Below are positions 35,811 through 47,685 of a DNA stretch of 64,000 bases, one piece after another (position 1 is the stretch's first letter; every line of letters starts with the position of its first letter). The notes below the pieces were generated by a model, which worked only from the letters and a program-made list of their open reading frames with translations, had not been told where the DNA came from and ran no database searches. The DNA lies in the NCBI RefSeq assembly GCF_002443255.2, contig NW_019211454.1, positions 7,388,192 to 7,452,191 on the forward strand, written 5' to 3'. Both the position numbers and the translations under genes were made by a program. The DNA is from Varroa destructor (Eukaryota > Arthropoda > Arachnida > Mesostigmata > Varroidae).

Positions 35811-36607
35811 TTCGTCGTTGGAAAGGCACATCTATTTTATATGTAGTTCCATAGAAATGAGAAGAAAAGCAATGACGATTCAATCAATAGACCGATGTTA
35901 TGCGAACTCACAAAAATCTGTTCGAACAAAAATCTGGGACCAGTGGAAAAACGAGCTGCCTGTTAGATGGCGTCTGATACGACAAGAGTTATCAATGTAG
36001 TATTTTTTAATATTATATATATATATAATTGAGTCTTCCTAAGCTATAGTATACTAATAGGGGGAATCATGTTGGTCCGATTGTGCGACACAACTGTAAT
36101 TTACTTCAACTAAGTGAGCACAAAACACGGGTAACTTATATTACTGAATTAAGTGATTAACACTGTAGTAAAATAGGAGTCCATATTTGATCTTAGAACC
36201 ACATAACTTCGAAATTTGATAAGAGCCATGACGAACTTTTTCTAAAACTGGATGTAATATACTTGAGCTTGTTTTGTTTGGGGTATACTAACCTGTTCCT
36301 ATAGGGTTTCAATTTTAGGATCAGTAAAAGGCTTTTTGAGTATTATACCCCGTGGGCTAGTTGTAACGAGGACCATAACCGTGTTCTAGCATAGCCATAC
36401 CCAAGCAAACACACACAATAACTGTTATTAGCTAATCATTTTATTATTATTATTACAGTTAAGATATAAGATATTATACACCTAATATCCATAAAGTGTT
36501 CTTGTGGTAGACAAAGCGCTATTGCTCGTGCTGTGTAAGAAACATTGTACAATATTATATATTATTTATTGTGTAAAAATCTGTGTAACGTATGTTATAC
36601 GGAGAGC

Positions 36608-36608
<1 letters not shown>

Positions 36609-36646
<38 letters not shown>
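36609..36646. repeat. (TA)19 microsatellite
   Basis: Uninterrupted TA repeat in the 3' flank of the GPATCH2-like gene. Confidence 0.95.
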
Positions 36647-36649
<3 letters not shown>

Positions 36650-36806
36650 ATTGTGAGACACAATTAATGCGATGTGCCACTGTATAAACGATAGCCGTGA
36701 CCTGTCTTAATTCACTCATCGTCTATTTACCGTATACAAATACGTATTTAAAAAAAAAATTTAGCCTATGGCACACAACGGCAAGAATAGCGGAAGGAAG
36801 ATAGTA

Positions 36807-36812
36807 AATAAA
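36807..36812 (+). terminator. possible AATAAA poly(A) signal of the GPATCH2-like gene
   Basis: Canonical hexamer about 1 kb after the stop codon on the plus strand. Distance is long, and the downstream (TA)-rich DNA does not confirm it. Confidence 0.3.
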
Positions 36813-37071
36813 AATTTCAATTTTAACAACGAGTGAGCCGTGTCTAGTAACCTGTTGATCGATCAAAACGATCAATGAAATAGTTTTCATTGTTCTATAT
36901 ACAAAGTTGTTTTCTATATACAGAGCAAAAAAGTGGATGTCAATTAAACGCTGGTTAGAAAAAGTCGACGAAAAGAGCGCCAGATTTTGAAAGTGCCGAG
37001 AGGACTAAAGAAACATAAGCCTTTCTTAACCTGTTTTGTTAGTGTCTTACATGGTAGGCAAGTGAAGGGCG

Positions 37072-37108
37072 TATATATATATATATATATATATGTGTAT
37101 ATATATAT
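37072..37108. repeat. interrupted (TA)n microsatellite
   Basis: TA repeat with a gtgt interruption near 37095-37098. Confidence 0.9.
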
Positions 37109-37338
37109 GACTTAGTTCTGTTTAACGTATTGTCCATTTGTTTTCTCAACTTACTGTTCATTTCATTCGTTTAAAACACAGATTGCAAGCGTCGAACATA
37201 ACAAGTCGCTACGTCAACGTCAGGTGTCACTATGGTTTTGTTATTTGATCATTCGTTAATGGATAAAACTAAAACTAGCTGACGAACGATTTTATGGACG
37301 AGAGGCATTGAGATGATATGCATTGAACTTGTATGCGA

Positions 37339-37381
37339 ACCCATCTACTTCCAATACTCTAGTTATCGGAAGTAGATGGGT
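37339..37381. repeat. perfect inverted repeat, 14-bp arms, 15-nt loop
   Basis: ACCCATCTACTTCC (37339-37352) and GGAAGTAGATGGGT (37368-37381) are exact reverse complements. Confidence 0.85.
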
Positions 37382-37913
37382 ATCGTTTGGTGAATTCTCG
37401 CCGACAGATGCGGAGCTCATCGTAGGCTTCTCTGTGTCGAAGTCATATTTTTGTGCCATCAAAAAAAAACAAATACCAAAAACTTCATTCAAGTCGAATG
37501 ATGATATCTCTAGTTTCTGTGAAACCAATAAGAGCAGTGAAATAAATTCACAATGTGTGTTGTAGCTCTATATTTGTTTTTTTTTTCTCTTTTCGAAATC
37601 ATCCGATACAACATCGACAACATCAGCGTTACTCCATGAAAATATTTTTGACGCTAAGCCCTGAACTCACGTGGTTAACCCCTGGAACTTTCGCGCAGCT
37701 GAGACATGCGAATGTGCCTTAGACGCACATACTCATGGAAGATCAAAAATATATACACAGCACGGCACCAAGTTGGGACTATCTTTGGCGGGCTGTTTGC
37801 CGTAATAGGCATGGGTTCGTCTGCCACTCTTAACTTGGAGGAAGCCTGTTTCTTCTAAAAGAAAATTTTATTTACATACAACAAAGTAAGTCTTCGTTCA
37901 GTCCCCCTGCCCT

Positions 37914-37932
37914 AATATATATATATATATAT
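37914..37932. repeat. (TA)n microsatellite
   Basis: About nine uninterrupted TA units. Confidence 0.9.
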
Positions 37933-40900
37933 GATTATGAAAAGTATGGATACATCTGTGGTGTAAATTTTTCGAATTAAGGGCATTACTTGAAAAAAAT
38001 TCGGTAGTCGGAATCACCGTGATAAGTATGTGTTCACAAAAATGTATATAATTTATTTATCGCATTATCTGCGTTTGGTTTTATACGAAGCAAGCCCTTG
38101 ATTACAAAGCAGTTGTCAAGGCAAAAAGTGACTGGAATGATTGTCTCAAAAAGGGCTGAGCTTCATTGTGATCCTTATACGTTTTCCAGCTATTGCATAA
38201 CAGAAAGGAAACCTGGGTGGACGATTATTACTAGTCTGAAATTACGTTCAATAGAAGCATAAGGAAAAACGTTATTTTTGTCATTTGCCAATCTAGTCAG
38301 TTCTAATGTCGTCGAGTAGGTCTCGTGTGGTCCACTTGCCAATCTTGCTTTCAGAAATCGTTAGAACGAAGTTGGTAAACTTATCATTGTCAGCGCTGTT
38401 AAATGCCGTTTTGAATATCTATGAAGCAGGTAAACAGAGCAAAAATGTCATAAAATAATTGGGACCTCTGCGGTCACATCAGCCTAGTTAGGGATGGGGC
38501 AATCGACGGAAGTCTTCTGCCACGAAAATATTCCTGAAGTATTCACTTTAGTACTTTTGTGAAACGCCACAGAAATTGGCTGTGCTTAATTTTAACTATA
38601 ATAATAAAACCTCGTAGGCAAAAATATTGTATAAGTCTATTACAATACACACAGGAATCGTGTGTCGCAAGCTGAAAAGAGCTTTTCGACATAGACTTTG
38701 GTTGATCTTTAAATATTGGATTGCAGTCTTGATCTTCTAGAAGAATAAGCAGTTAATTAAATCGAGCGCCAAATCATTATTCAGCAGAAGATTTTTAAAG
38801 TTTTAAATGATAGTTACAATAGTTAGTTCGCTGTTATGTTCGCTAGTAACGACACAACGTTCTTTACCTGTCATAGCTGATTGTGTGGCTGCTTAGAGTT
38901 CCATGAGATACATAAGACTTCAAATTTTTCATACAATTCAAAAGTAAATAGCAGTTATCTAACTTGTATAGTAAATCCGTTATGATGTATACACTATGCT
39001 GTTGCAAGTCGTGGATATAATATAATCTGATTGAGTTTTCCCGATATTTAACTCTGAAAATTAAATCATCTAAATTTAGCACTTTTTTTTTACTATTAGA
39101 AGCAGCGGGAATCCGGCCCTTAATGGGTTGGTATCTTCTAAATGACCCTAATTTTATAGCGAGAGGTCAAGCATATTGTCTTGCTGATATTGCATCAAAA
39201 TCGATGGTTAGTTTTATTGGCCAAGTTTGGATTATATGGACAACATGCAACCTTATAACTTTCCCATATTGCATGTTCTACCTGTAGGAAAAATCACCTT
39301 ACAAAATTTTAACATGATGGCGCTTCCTAGCTCGATCTAGTTGACAGCGAAAAGTTTTGCAATTTTTATTTGTTTCAAATTACAGTTTCCTGCCACCTTA
39401 ATAAGAATCCCCGTTATTCACCCTACATTGTTCATGGACACGACACCTAATCCTATATGGTTACCTAACATAGGCCTTAGTTAATTTTTTGCCCCTAATA
39501 AATATCGGCAGTCTTAGTTTTCTTTCTTCTATACGTCGCAGCAGAAATCGACTTTTGAAACCTCCTGGCGAAAGTATTGTTGGTGATTTGTTTTATTGTT
39601 ACCAGCCTTGTCGATAGCGCAGGAACGGAACAAAATTCAGAGTATATTGGGTCCTGAGATATTCTCTATTAATTACGCTGGTATACGTGTGTGTCCACTT
39701 TTTACAGGAACAAAATTTGTGTGAGTTCCTGATATGGCGAAGTCCTAGACGTGATCAAGGCTTAGCATTTAGACAAAAATAATTTCTTGTCAAATTTGTT
39801 CACGGGAATCGCTTCACTGCGATTCAGTTTAAAATTAAATAACGAAGTGCAGCGTGTCCAACATGAGCGATGTCCGAGTGTATATAATGATGATGACAGA
39901 CCGAGGTGCGTACAGTGTAAAACGGTTATAGTATAAGGAAGGGGAAAAAATCGCATTCAACAAATATTTCTGTTCCACATATTAACAACATAACTCAGCA
40001 GCGGCTAGCACAGATCCTTCACGGTAAAGTTAACGGAAGTTCAAACAAGATGTTGAAACAGTTCGGGAAACCAAAGCAGTAGGTGCACAATTTTCGAATC
40101 TTCCAGTATGTCCCAGCCGAAAAGTATTATCCAGATTATCATCTGCTTGATAAGGCAAATTGTGTTTCCAAATTATCAGATAACACTTCGTTATCTAGCG
40201 GTGTCAAATCCCTGACATCGGACTCATCCGGCGAAGGGTGTCGTGAACGCGCGAGTTACAACAATATGGAACTTATTTGATACATATTGCGTACGGTTTC
40301 ACTGATCGCCAATGATCCACAATGTTTTGTGTTGTATGGCTGTTACAGATATTGCGTTACGTCAGAACAGAGTATCGATGTTTTCCTGCGTAGTATGAGT
40401 TAACTAGACCATAGAACACAGTAGTATTTGTGATCTTCAATAGTCCCCCAGCCTGCTTACCGCCCGTTTTTAGGTTTTTCATGCTCAGATGATCGAAGTC
40501 GTCGAGAATAACGCCTGACGGAAGAACCGAATGTAAAACTCGAAGCCGAAACTCTGGCTCATGTTCTCCAACCTAGTTAGCTATACCTGACGGAGAATTT
40601 CATAGTGTTACATATAGTTCGTGTTTACATTCAACTCCGTAAATTTATTTACCACTCGGCCCAGTTCGAATTCGACCAGTTGTTTGGAAGTATTCAATAA
40701 CTCAACATTGGTACTGTAAAAGTTGTTTTGGTGGTTAGCTTTTTCCAATGGTAAGTGGTAAGGTGTGCGCTTACAGAGACACATGAGGCGATCAAAATTC
40801 GGAACGGTATTCACACGGTTCGTTTTGTGCTGGGGGCCTATTGACTGAGTCAATTCGGGCAGGAACGTTGTGTGCCTATCTGGGCTATTGCAAACTATTC

Positions 40901-41347
40901 TTGTGTTGTTTTTCGAGGTAATTCGCGGAAAACATCTGCCGGTTTATTGCAGCGAACAGAAACTCGCTTTATCGGTGCAAAAAAAACGTTCATAATTCCA
41001 TTTTCAGCGGAGTTTGCTTTACGGTTCCTCGTGCCATGCATGCATGCCACAGCACATGCCATTACACATCTCACCGTATTCAAAAATCAGGTGACCTATA
41101 TGAGTATTGACCCCAACTATTACGAGGTAAGAAGACATAAAATTTCGTTTTATATGACAGAAGGCTAAGTACAGCCAAGGGAATCGCTTAGTTCGCACCC
41201 ATTTAATAGTATATATATAGTATTATTGTAAATGAACAAAAAAAAAGTTAAGTAGTACGGCCTGCATAGCTTCTGGCTTTAAAATCTGAAATTTGGGGAA
41301 TAACCACTTTTGAACTACTCCGAGCCGTTGTTATTTTGAAAATCGCA

Positions 41348-41821
41348 GTTGTGAGCGTTGTACATTTTCATCGATCCTCACCACGAATTCTGCCAGCGTA
41401 TCGTATGTTCCTTCCAATCTGTTTATATAAATGCCCCGCCAATAATGTCAGCGCAAAGAAAGGGAGACTGTTGAGATTATCGAGTCCTATTCTTCGGGGG
41501 TACTATGGGTCATTCCTGGCTTATAATCATCGCGTCAACCTTTGCTTCCGTATTACATTTGTCGAACCAATTTTGCAGAGTCTTCCCACGTGCTTCTCCA
41601 TATTGATGCCACTGCGTTCAGTAAATACCTATCGGGTAAGTTTTCTCATAACGGGATCGTTGGCGAGCATTGGCTTATCGTGCTGGTTTTTCATAGAGGC
41701 CTCTACACTCGATCGGCCCAAAGTTCCTTTAAGTTTAGGCTACTGGCTATTTGCTGAAGTTATGTTTTGGATGACTCGACATTTTGAAATACGCTATTTG
41801 GAAGAGAGAGAAAATTCAAAG
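41348..41821 (+). CDS. possible exon of a multi-pass membrane protein, family unknown
   Basis: The frame is open from 41270 to 42028, over 230 codons, longer than expected by chance at this base composition. An acceptor-like tattttgaaaatcgcag and a donor-like TCAAAG|gtgggt would bound about 158 residues. The stretch is hydrophobic with basic loops: RVSFLITGSLASIGLSCWFF and PLSLGYWLFAEVMFWMTRHF look like membrane segments, followed by an acidic loop YLEERENSK. The frame stays hydrophobic after the donor (YLLLLIIRYIVCVPVMVYLC). An arthropod chemoreceptor is one possibility, but I see no family motif and no partner exon. Confidence 0.3.
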
Positions 41822-44071
41822 GTGGGTGGTTCCTACTTGCTATTGTTAATCATTAGATATATTGTGTGCGTCCCGGTGATGGTGTACTTGTGCCTAACTA
41901 CACACTCTAGCCATTGTCCCTTTTCTTTCCTACCGAATTGTAGTCTACAATACTTGCTTATTCGAAAAATATACATTATTATTTTTAGTTTAGTAGAATA
42001 TCTTCGGCTTTATCATTCAGTACAATGAGGTGGCAGGGTGGTAAAACGCATTTTCGAGACTCTGTCACACGATTTAACCGGACGTATCTTATTGCTAGGT
42101 ATGATTGGCTTGACATGGTTAAAGGTAGCTTTTTTTTTATTTAGCACAGACATTTGATGTATGTATACGTGTATTGGTTTTATCGGACGGACGGGCACTT
42201 GTCTACATAAAAATTGTCTTAAATATGACGTTTTTTCCAGTTCTCATTGTGTTTTCTTCTACCCTTTCATTTGACGTTAGGCGTCCATAGTGAACATGGC
42301 TAACTGCGTGCTGGCAATGAACGTTATTGAGAAGTCTTCGTCGACAATTGTAGCCGTCCTCGTTAAACCGTTTATTGTACGCAACGTTATTCATGCTTTA
42401 CTGCATATGTGAAGCAAATTTTGCCGAGGTTCTGACAGAACTCTCAAAGCTGTGACTCAGAAATGGTTAAGTTGCCACAGTTTAAATTAAATCAATGCGC
42501 TGCCTTGTTTTCGCTCGATCAAGACATTGCCTGCAATATAATAAATGCTCAGTATTTCATACGTACAAAGGCGACGGAAAAATCATTACATTTATTTCTT
42601 ACCATTATTTGAATGTGATTTGCCGATACGTGTGCATGTTTTTGATCACCTTTAGAGTGCGCGTGTATTTCGAAAGGTAACGAAATACATCTGGAGTATA
42701 AGATTAAATTCCTCTTAAATGTTTTCGTGTTAACCATATCCAGGAATATTTTGTCACTTTAAGGACAAAACGCTTAATAAATTCTAGGCCCATTGATCGA
42801 TCGATCTCTCTACAATATATGAGTTACCTCGACGACATATGAGCCGGGTGCCTGAAAGCGATGACCGTTTACAGCTACGGCTCTGAAATCAGGAACCGAT
42901 AATACGGGCTCGGACGCGAAACGCAAAATTTAGAAAGGTGTATGTGAAAATGTAAAAAAAAAAAACGTAAAATGACACGCAGCATTCACTCCATGTTTAC
43001 CACCGGCGTTTACCCATCAGTTCCTTGAGAAGAGAATGTAACTGATCGCTTCGGTAAAATGACATTTTCAAAATATGCATGATCTATAGGCTTACTAGGA
43101 ACTCGCTCTTGTCGACGTGCCCAAGGAAGAGGCGCGTTTGTTCGAACGCGTTGTCATGGTAACCATGTGGAGGGGGAGAGGGTCAAATCTTAGCGATGGC
43201 GGGAATCATTACCACTACAGAGTATTATGAAATACGAGAAATTATTGTTAATAGGAAAAAATGAATTGAGTTAATCCCGGAGGGCTGTTAAAGCCTATGA
43301 CAGCTCCGTATATTTCTCTAGGATACGACAGTATTAGAAGCATAATCGCCTACTACTGGCCACTGTACGCTTAAGCTGGTCTAATAGACAAAGTAGAAAA
43401 ATATCAGTATTTTTCTGTCTGAAAACGACACAGTGGATGAAAGGATAGAGCGAATATGGCGCAAGCTTAAACGATATTAAAATATATAGTTCTTCACGCG
43501 TTTATGGATACGCGTTCATGCTACACGAAGTATACTCACGTACTTACTTCAACATAGATTTATTTATTTATTATTACATCGTTTTCCATAATCATCACTT
43601 CTTACGCAGAGTACTTAGGCGGTCACAACAAGATAATAGGCACTTGATATAGTTCGATTTTAATTGTCGTGGTTGAAACGCTCTGTTTTTCCACGTTTCG
43701 ACATTCTAGTTAATGTCTCCTGACGTTTACTGTTGTTATATTATTATTACATTATAAACCGAGCTGCGTGCATGAACAGGGACGAATGCTCATCGCAAAC
43801 CGGACATCAAAATACACAAACAGTACAATGATCATAGCTCGAAAAACAAATCAAAAGGAGATCTATAGTGTTCGATACTAGATATAGAAAACATTGGTAT
43901 TGCTCTTAAAGAATCAATCGACGATACATCATCGATATGATTTGATGCGTTTATGTGATAGAGAGCACTGCAATAATAATGGTGACGATAGTTAGTCGAC
44001 GGCTAAAGCGATCCATCGCGGTGATTGCACAGGAATCAATGTCGTCCAATGAACTCGCGGCATTCCAGCTC

Positions 44072-44130
44072 ACAATAAATAGATAATAAACTTACAATAA
44101 ATTAATTAAAAAAAAAAACTTACAATAAAT
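44072..44130 (+). terminator. cluster of four AATAAA hexamers on the plus strand
   Basis: AATAAA at 44074-44079, 44085-44090, 44096-44101 and 44124-44129. Three of them sit in a repeated ACAATAAAT motif around an A-rich run. Could mark the 3' end of a plus-strand transcript, possibly one including the hydrophobic frame at 41.3-41.8 kb. AT-rich composition alone could also produce it. Confidence 0.3.
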
Positions 44131-44871
44131 AAGTGATGAACTGAAGCTTGTAAAGACCGCGTGTGTGTGCGTCATCCAAAGAGAGTCGGTCAAACATTTG
44201 CAATAAACATTGAGATAGATAAGTAGCATGCGCTGGATAGCTACAAACACTTCATTTGAAATGTACAGGTTCGCCTGCTTGGTTATGAGAATGGTGAAAC
44301 TGATCTTTTTCGAAGTTTTATAGCTAGGGAGAAAAATGCGCTAGTCGTCATGTAGATCAGGCGCAGGTAAGTTATTTTGGACGGGCAGTGGTGAATCAAC
44401 GTCTCTACATAATGTTGGCTTCATGGCATATGTTTGTTTCGGTGTTATATATCTACAAGCGGGTTTATAGGGCATACTCGTATATCAAGGTATATTATAG
44501 CAGAATTCGTCGAGAGTGTATTGTCAACCTGCATAGTATGTTTGATTACCAGGTGATAAGACACGATCATTAAGTTTAGGTAATCACCTATCCTTATATT
44601 AAGTACCATTATTTTTTTACCGATGATGCGGGCTGCATCTAAGCAGATGTAACGCTACAAACACTTTCGGTACTTGTACAATTTTTCTAACAAGATACAA
44701 AAAAGAAATATACGAGAAAATCGATTAACCAAAGCTAGGATAACACTGCAAACCAAAAAAATCAATGTAAAATTATTAAAAAAAAAAAAAGTTCAGTGGA
44801 GCGCAATCGCGTTCAGTATGGTTAACAGCTTAATATATATTTGTATATAGAAATAGTCAACCTTTCATTGA

Positions 44872-44877
44872 TTTAAT
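44872..44877 (-). terminator. possible ATTAAA poly(A) signal of the surface-protein gene
   Basis: The minus strand reads ATTAAA about 355 bases past the stop codon. Weak evidence on its own. Confidence 0.25.
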
Positions 44878-45231
44878 TACGCCTAACAATGACACACGTT
44901 AATCCTGCCCGTTGCACCGACCTGTACATACAGATGTACCTATATGAAACGCTACTATGCAGAAGAGGGTCTATTGCATCACGAGCGGGGGTATACACAT
45001 GTTGTTTCATCCTCACAGACACGAGGTAAAAGTGAGGATGGTCAGCTCCCCCCGGGGGAAATTGACCACCCCAGTATCAGTGCCAATACAACTAAAACTC
45101 CATAACCTCCAGACGCGCTATTTTGCGTTGGCGGTTAACAAATTGTATTAGACGTAGGGCGATATCGCGATGGAGGCCAAAAAACCCGCGAAAAACTAAC
45201 ATATTTGTTTCCCTAAAACTGTTTGCTAACG

Positions 45232-47685
45232 TTAGACAAAAAGCATAGCCGCGACAAACGCTGCCGTGAGCATTGTTGGAAGGGCGAAGATAAGTCCGCC
45301 TAATGTTTGCAGTACACGGAATAAAGAGTTCGGGAACATCTGAATCAGCGAGCCAAATGGACTCAGGAGAGCTGGCACCTGTGAAATCGGCCGATTACCA
45401 AACTGTGATTCGGCGGCGGCTGCCCATGGCTTGATCGTGGTATTCTCAGGCCAGTTTGAGATTGTCGTTTCCCCGTCGGACGTGTTTAGCATGGTTTTCA
45501 GTGGTTTTTGAAGTTTCTTTGCGGAGGTAAAGCTCGGCGATGGCGTACTGATGACGGCAGGTACCTTTGAAGCGGCTTTTGGCGGCGGCTTCGTTCGAAT
45601 CGATGATGGTCGACTTTGCGACAGGCGATTGGCCATTGCAACTTCCTCGGAGTCTTCCCAATTAATTGGCTTTATAGTGACCTCTTGCCAATGATCCGAC
45701 TTGCGGTCAGGCATTGGACTGGTCAGAGATGTCGGATCGTATTTCTGAGTAGTTCGAACCGTGTAGGGACGAGTAGGTTTTGCGATGGTTATTATATTTT
45801 GGTGAACGATGGTTGTGTTATAGGCGTCCGTATCGAAAACCTCTAGGGGAAATGCATTTGAAGTTGGTGGCAGCGCCGTTGTTGTGGGATATCTCAACGC
45901 TTCCGACTGACTGTGCGCAATACCTTCGAAGGAGCCCGCGGATGGTGATGACGATGATGATGATAGAGCTTCCGAACTGGGTCGTCTCGTCGTGGACGTC
46001 GTGGTTGTACGCCTAAGTTTCAAGCCGTTCTGGGAAGGCGCCCTATGGTTGTTGATAACGACAGAATGGCCGAATCCAAACGAATGAGTCGGCTTCCTCG
46101 TGGTCAGCACCCACAGTGGCAGCTCCTCGGAGCGGGCGGTTTCGTCAGATGAGGAGTGCAATAACGGTTTTGCTGTTCCTCTTTTGAGCAGGCCGCTTCC
46201 AGTAGTCGAGCCTCTTACTAGGAACACTTGATGCGTTACCTCCTCGGAGCTATCGGCGGTGGGCACCAATTTTGTGGATGAAGAAGATACCGTCTCTGCC
46301 GAAACAGGGATTTCCTCACTCGATGTGGTAGCCATTTCAGAATTACCCGCGTCGAAATCCGCTCTGGAGCTGCTTGACCCAAGGGTTGAAGATCCAATTG
46401 TAGCCAGTTTGGCCAACACCACATCATTCTGCGATGTTTCGGTTGATTCGTCTGCATACCACGTCGTCGGTGTGTAGCCGACTCTACGTCCTTTGGTATC
46501 GTTAACGATCTTAGCGTCGATCAAGGAAACGTTGGCCGTCCTCCAATCGATTTCATCTGAGGGCTTCTTCTTCGGTGGCGTTGGACTATACAAAGCGCCA
46601 TTTGTCAACAGATTTAACAGATTTGAAGTCGACCACGGTCTCAACAGGTTTGGTATCCCTGTAGTTCGACCGTCAGACAGAGGCTTTTTGGTTGCCGAAC
46701 CAAACGCAGCAGGTAACAAAGCCGAGGCAATTATCCTGTTGGCCGCCGCTGCATCTGCTGTTGATGATGCTGTTGTAGCTGTTTTTGCCGTTGTTGAATT
46801 CGATGATTGTCTCATGACAACAGGTTTGTTTTTACTAAAACCTGTCAACTTTGGAATAGGCGTTGTTTTATCTTTGCTAAGTGCCTGTCCCTTTACAGGT
46901 TTGACCTTCGTTGAAGAGTTCTTTTTCAGCACATCCTTATCTTCATGATTGTTCTCTAAGGCCGACCGGAATCGCGTTAAGTCGGCCCTCTTCTGGGCCT
47001 GAATGGCCCGACTTCCATTGATGCGAGTTCTCATATCTAGGTAGTGTTTGAGTACCACTTCGGCGCCATTGATCAACTGTTCCAATCTCAATTTATTCTT
47101 TAAAGTCGTTGGACTTATTGTAGCTGTTGTCCTCTTAGGATCCGGAACTTGGGTATTAGAGCCCGATTTTTGCGACTTCGCTTGCTGCCGCTTTTCTTGC
47201 TGCTGCAGGACCTTATGTAATGCTATCTTCGCCCCACTGTTGAGTATCTTCAGTAAAGGTTTTTTGATTTCTTCGAGATTTCGTTGTAGTTGCTCACGCT
47301 GGGTCTGTCGGTCTTTACTCCCCTGCCGTAGTTCAATGTCAGGCAGTCTCTGAGGTTTACCGTGAGCCTGGGGAGCCGTGAAAACCAAGTTCGGGTTTGC
47401 TGCAGGCATCGCAGGCACCGTAGGCCCAACGTACATCGGCTGTGCCACTACGGGACGCACGAATGGCCGGACACCGAGCGGCCGAATTGGACGTAGTGGC
47501 CGCAGGGGCCGGCGTATAATAACGGGTCGTGCGGCATACGTTGCATACTGCGAGGACCCCCCCGGAACTGGAGCAGCGGCGGAGTATGGTGGGACTAAAA
47601 TTTGTGGCCTAATTGGCCGTCGTATAACGATTGGCCTTCGGAAAGCGAAAGGTCTGATGAATTTGGCCTCTGGCTGCTTCACACC
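45232..47685 (-). CDS. main exon of the 866-residue surface protein
   Basis: 817 uninterrupted codons from the acceptor atgatttcag to TAA at 45232-45234. Opens GVKQPEAKFIRPFAFRRPIV. Frames on the opposite strand within it are shadows. Confidence 0.93.
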   Translation of the reverse strand, partial: GVKQPEAKFIRPFAFRRPIVIRRPIRPQILVPPYSAAAPVPGGSSQYATYAARPVIIRRPLRPLRPIRPLGVRPFVRPVVAQPMYVGPTVPAMPAANPNLVFTAPQAHGKPQRLPDIELRQGSKDRQTQREQLQRNLEEIKKPLLKILNSGAKIALHKVLQQQEKRQQAKSQKSGSNTQVPDPKRTTATISPTTLKNKLRLEQLINGAEVVLKHYLDMRTRINGSRAIQAQKRADLTRFRSALENNHEDKDVLKKNSSTKVKPVKGQALSKDKTTPIPKLTGFSKNKPVVMRQSSNSTTAKTATTASSTADAAAANRIIASALLPAAFGSATKKPLSDGRTTGIPNLLRPWSTSNLLNLLTNGALYSPTPPKKKPSDEIDWRTANVSLIDAKIVNDTKGRRVGYTPTTWYADESTETSQNDVVLAKLATIGSSTLGSSSSRADFDAGNSEMATTSSEEIPVSAETVSSSSTKLVPTADSSEEVTHQVFLVRGSTTGSGLLKRGTAKPLLHSSSDETARSEELPLWVLTTRKPTHSFGFGHSVVINNHRAPSQNGLKLRRTTTTSTTRRPSSEALSSSSSSPSAGSFEGIAHSQSEALRYPTTTALPPTSNAFPLEVFDTDAYNTTIVHQNIITIAKPTRPYTVRTTQKYDPTSLTSPMPDRKSDHWQEVTIKPINWEDSEEVAMANRLSQSRPSSIRTKPPPKAASKVPAVISTPSPSFTSAKKLQKPLKTMLNTSDGETTISNWPENTTIKPWAAAAESQFGNRPISQVPALLSPFGSLIQMFPNSLFRVLQTLGGLIFALPTMLTAAFVAAMLFV

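Larger units (their letters stand above)
35811..41269. other. AT-rich 3' flank and intergenic DNA
   Basis: Includes the probable 3' untranslated region of the GPATCH2-like gene and several (TA)n tracts. Short frames here (longest about 80-98 codons) show no family signature. Confidence 0.6.

Noticed and set aside
46493..46948. Plus-strand frame of 151 codons, hydrophobic
   Set aside because: Lies entirely within the 817-codon minus-strand exon of the surface protein; an antisense shadow of its Ser/Thr-rich codons.
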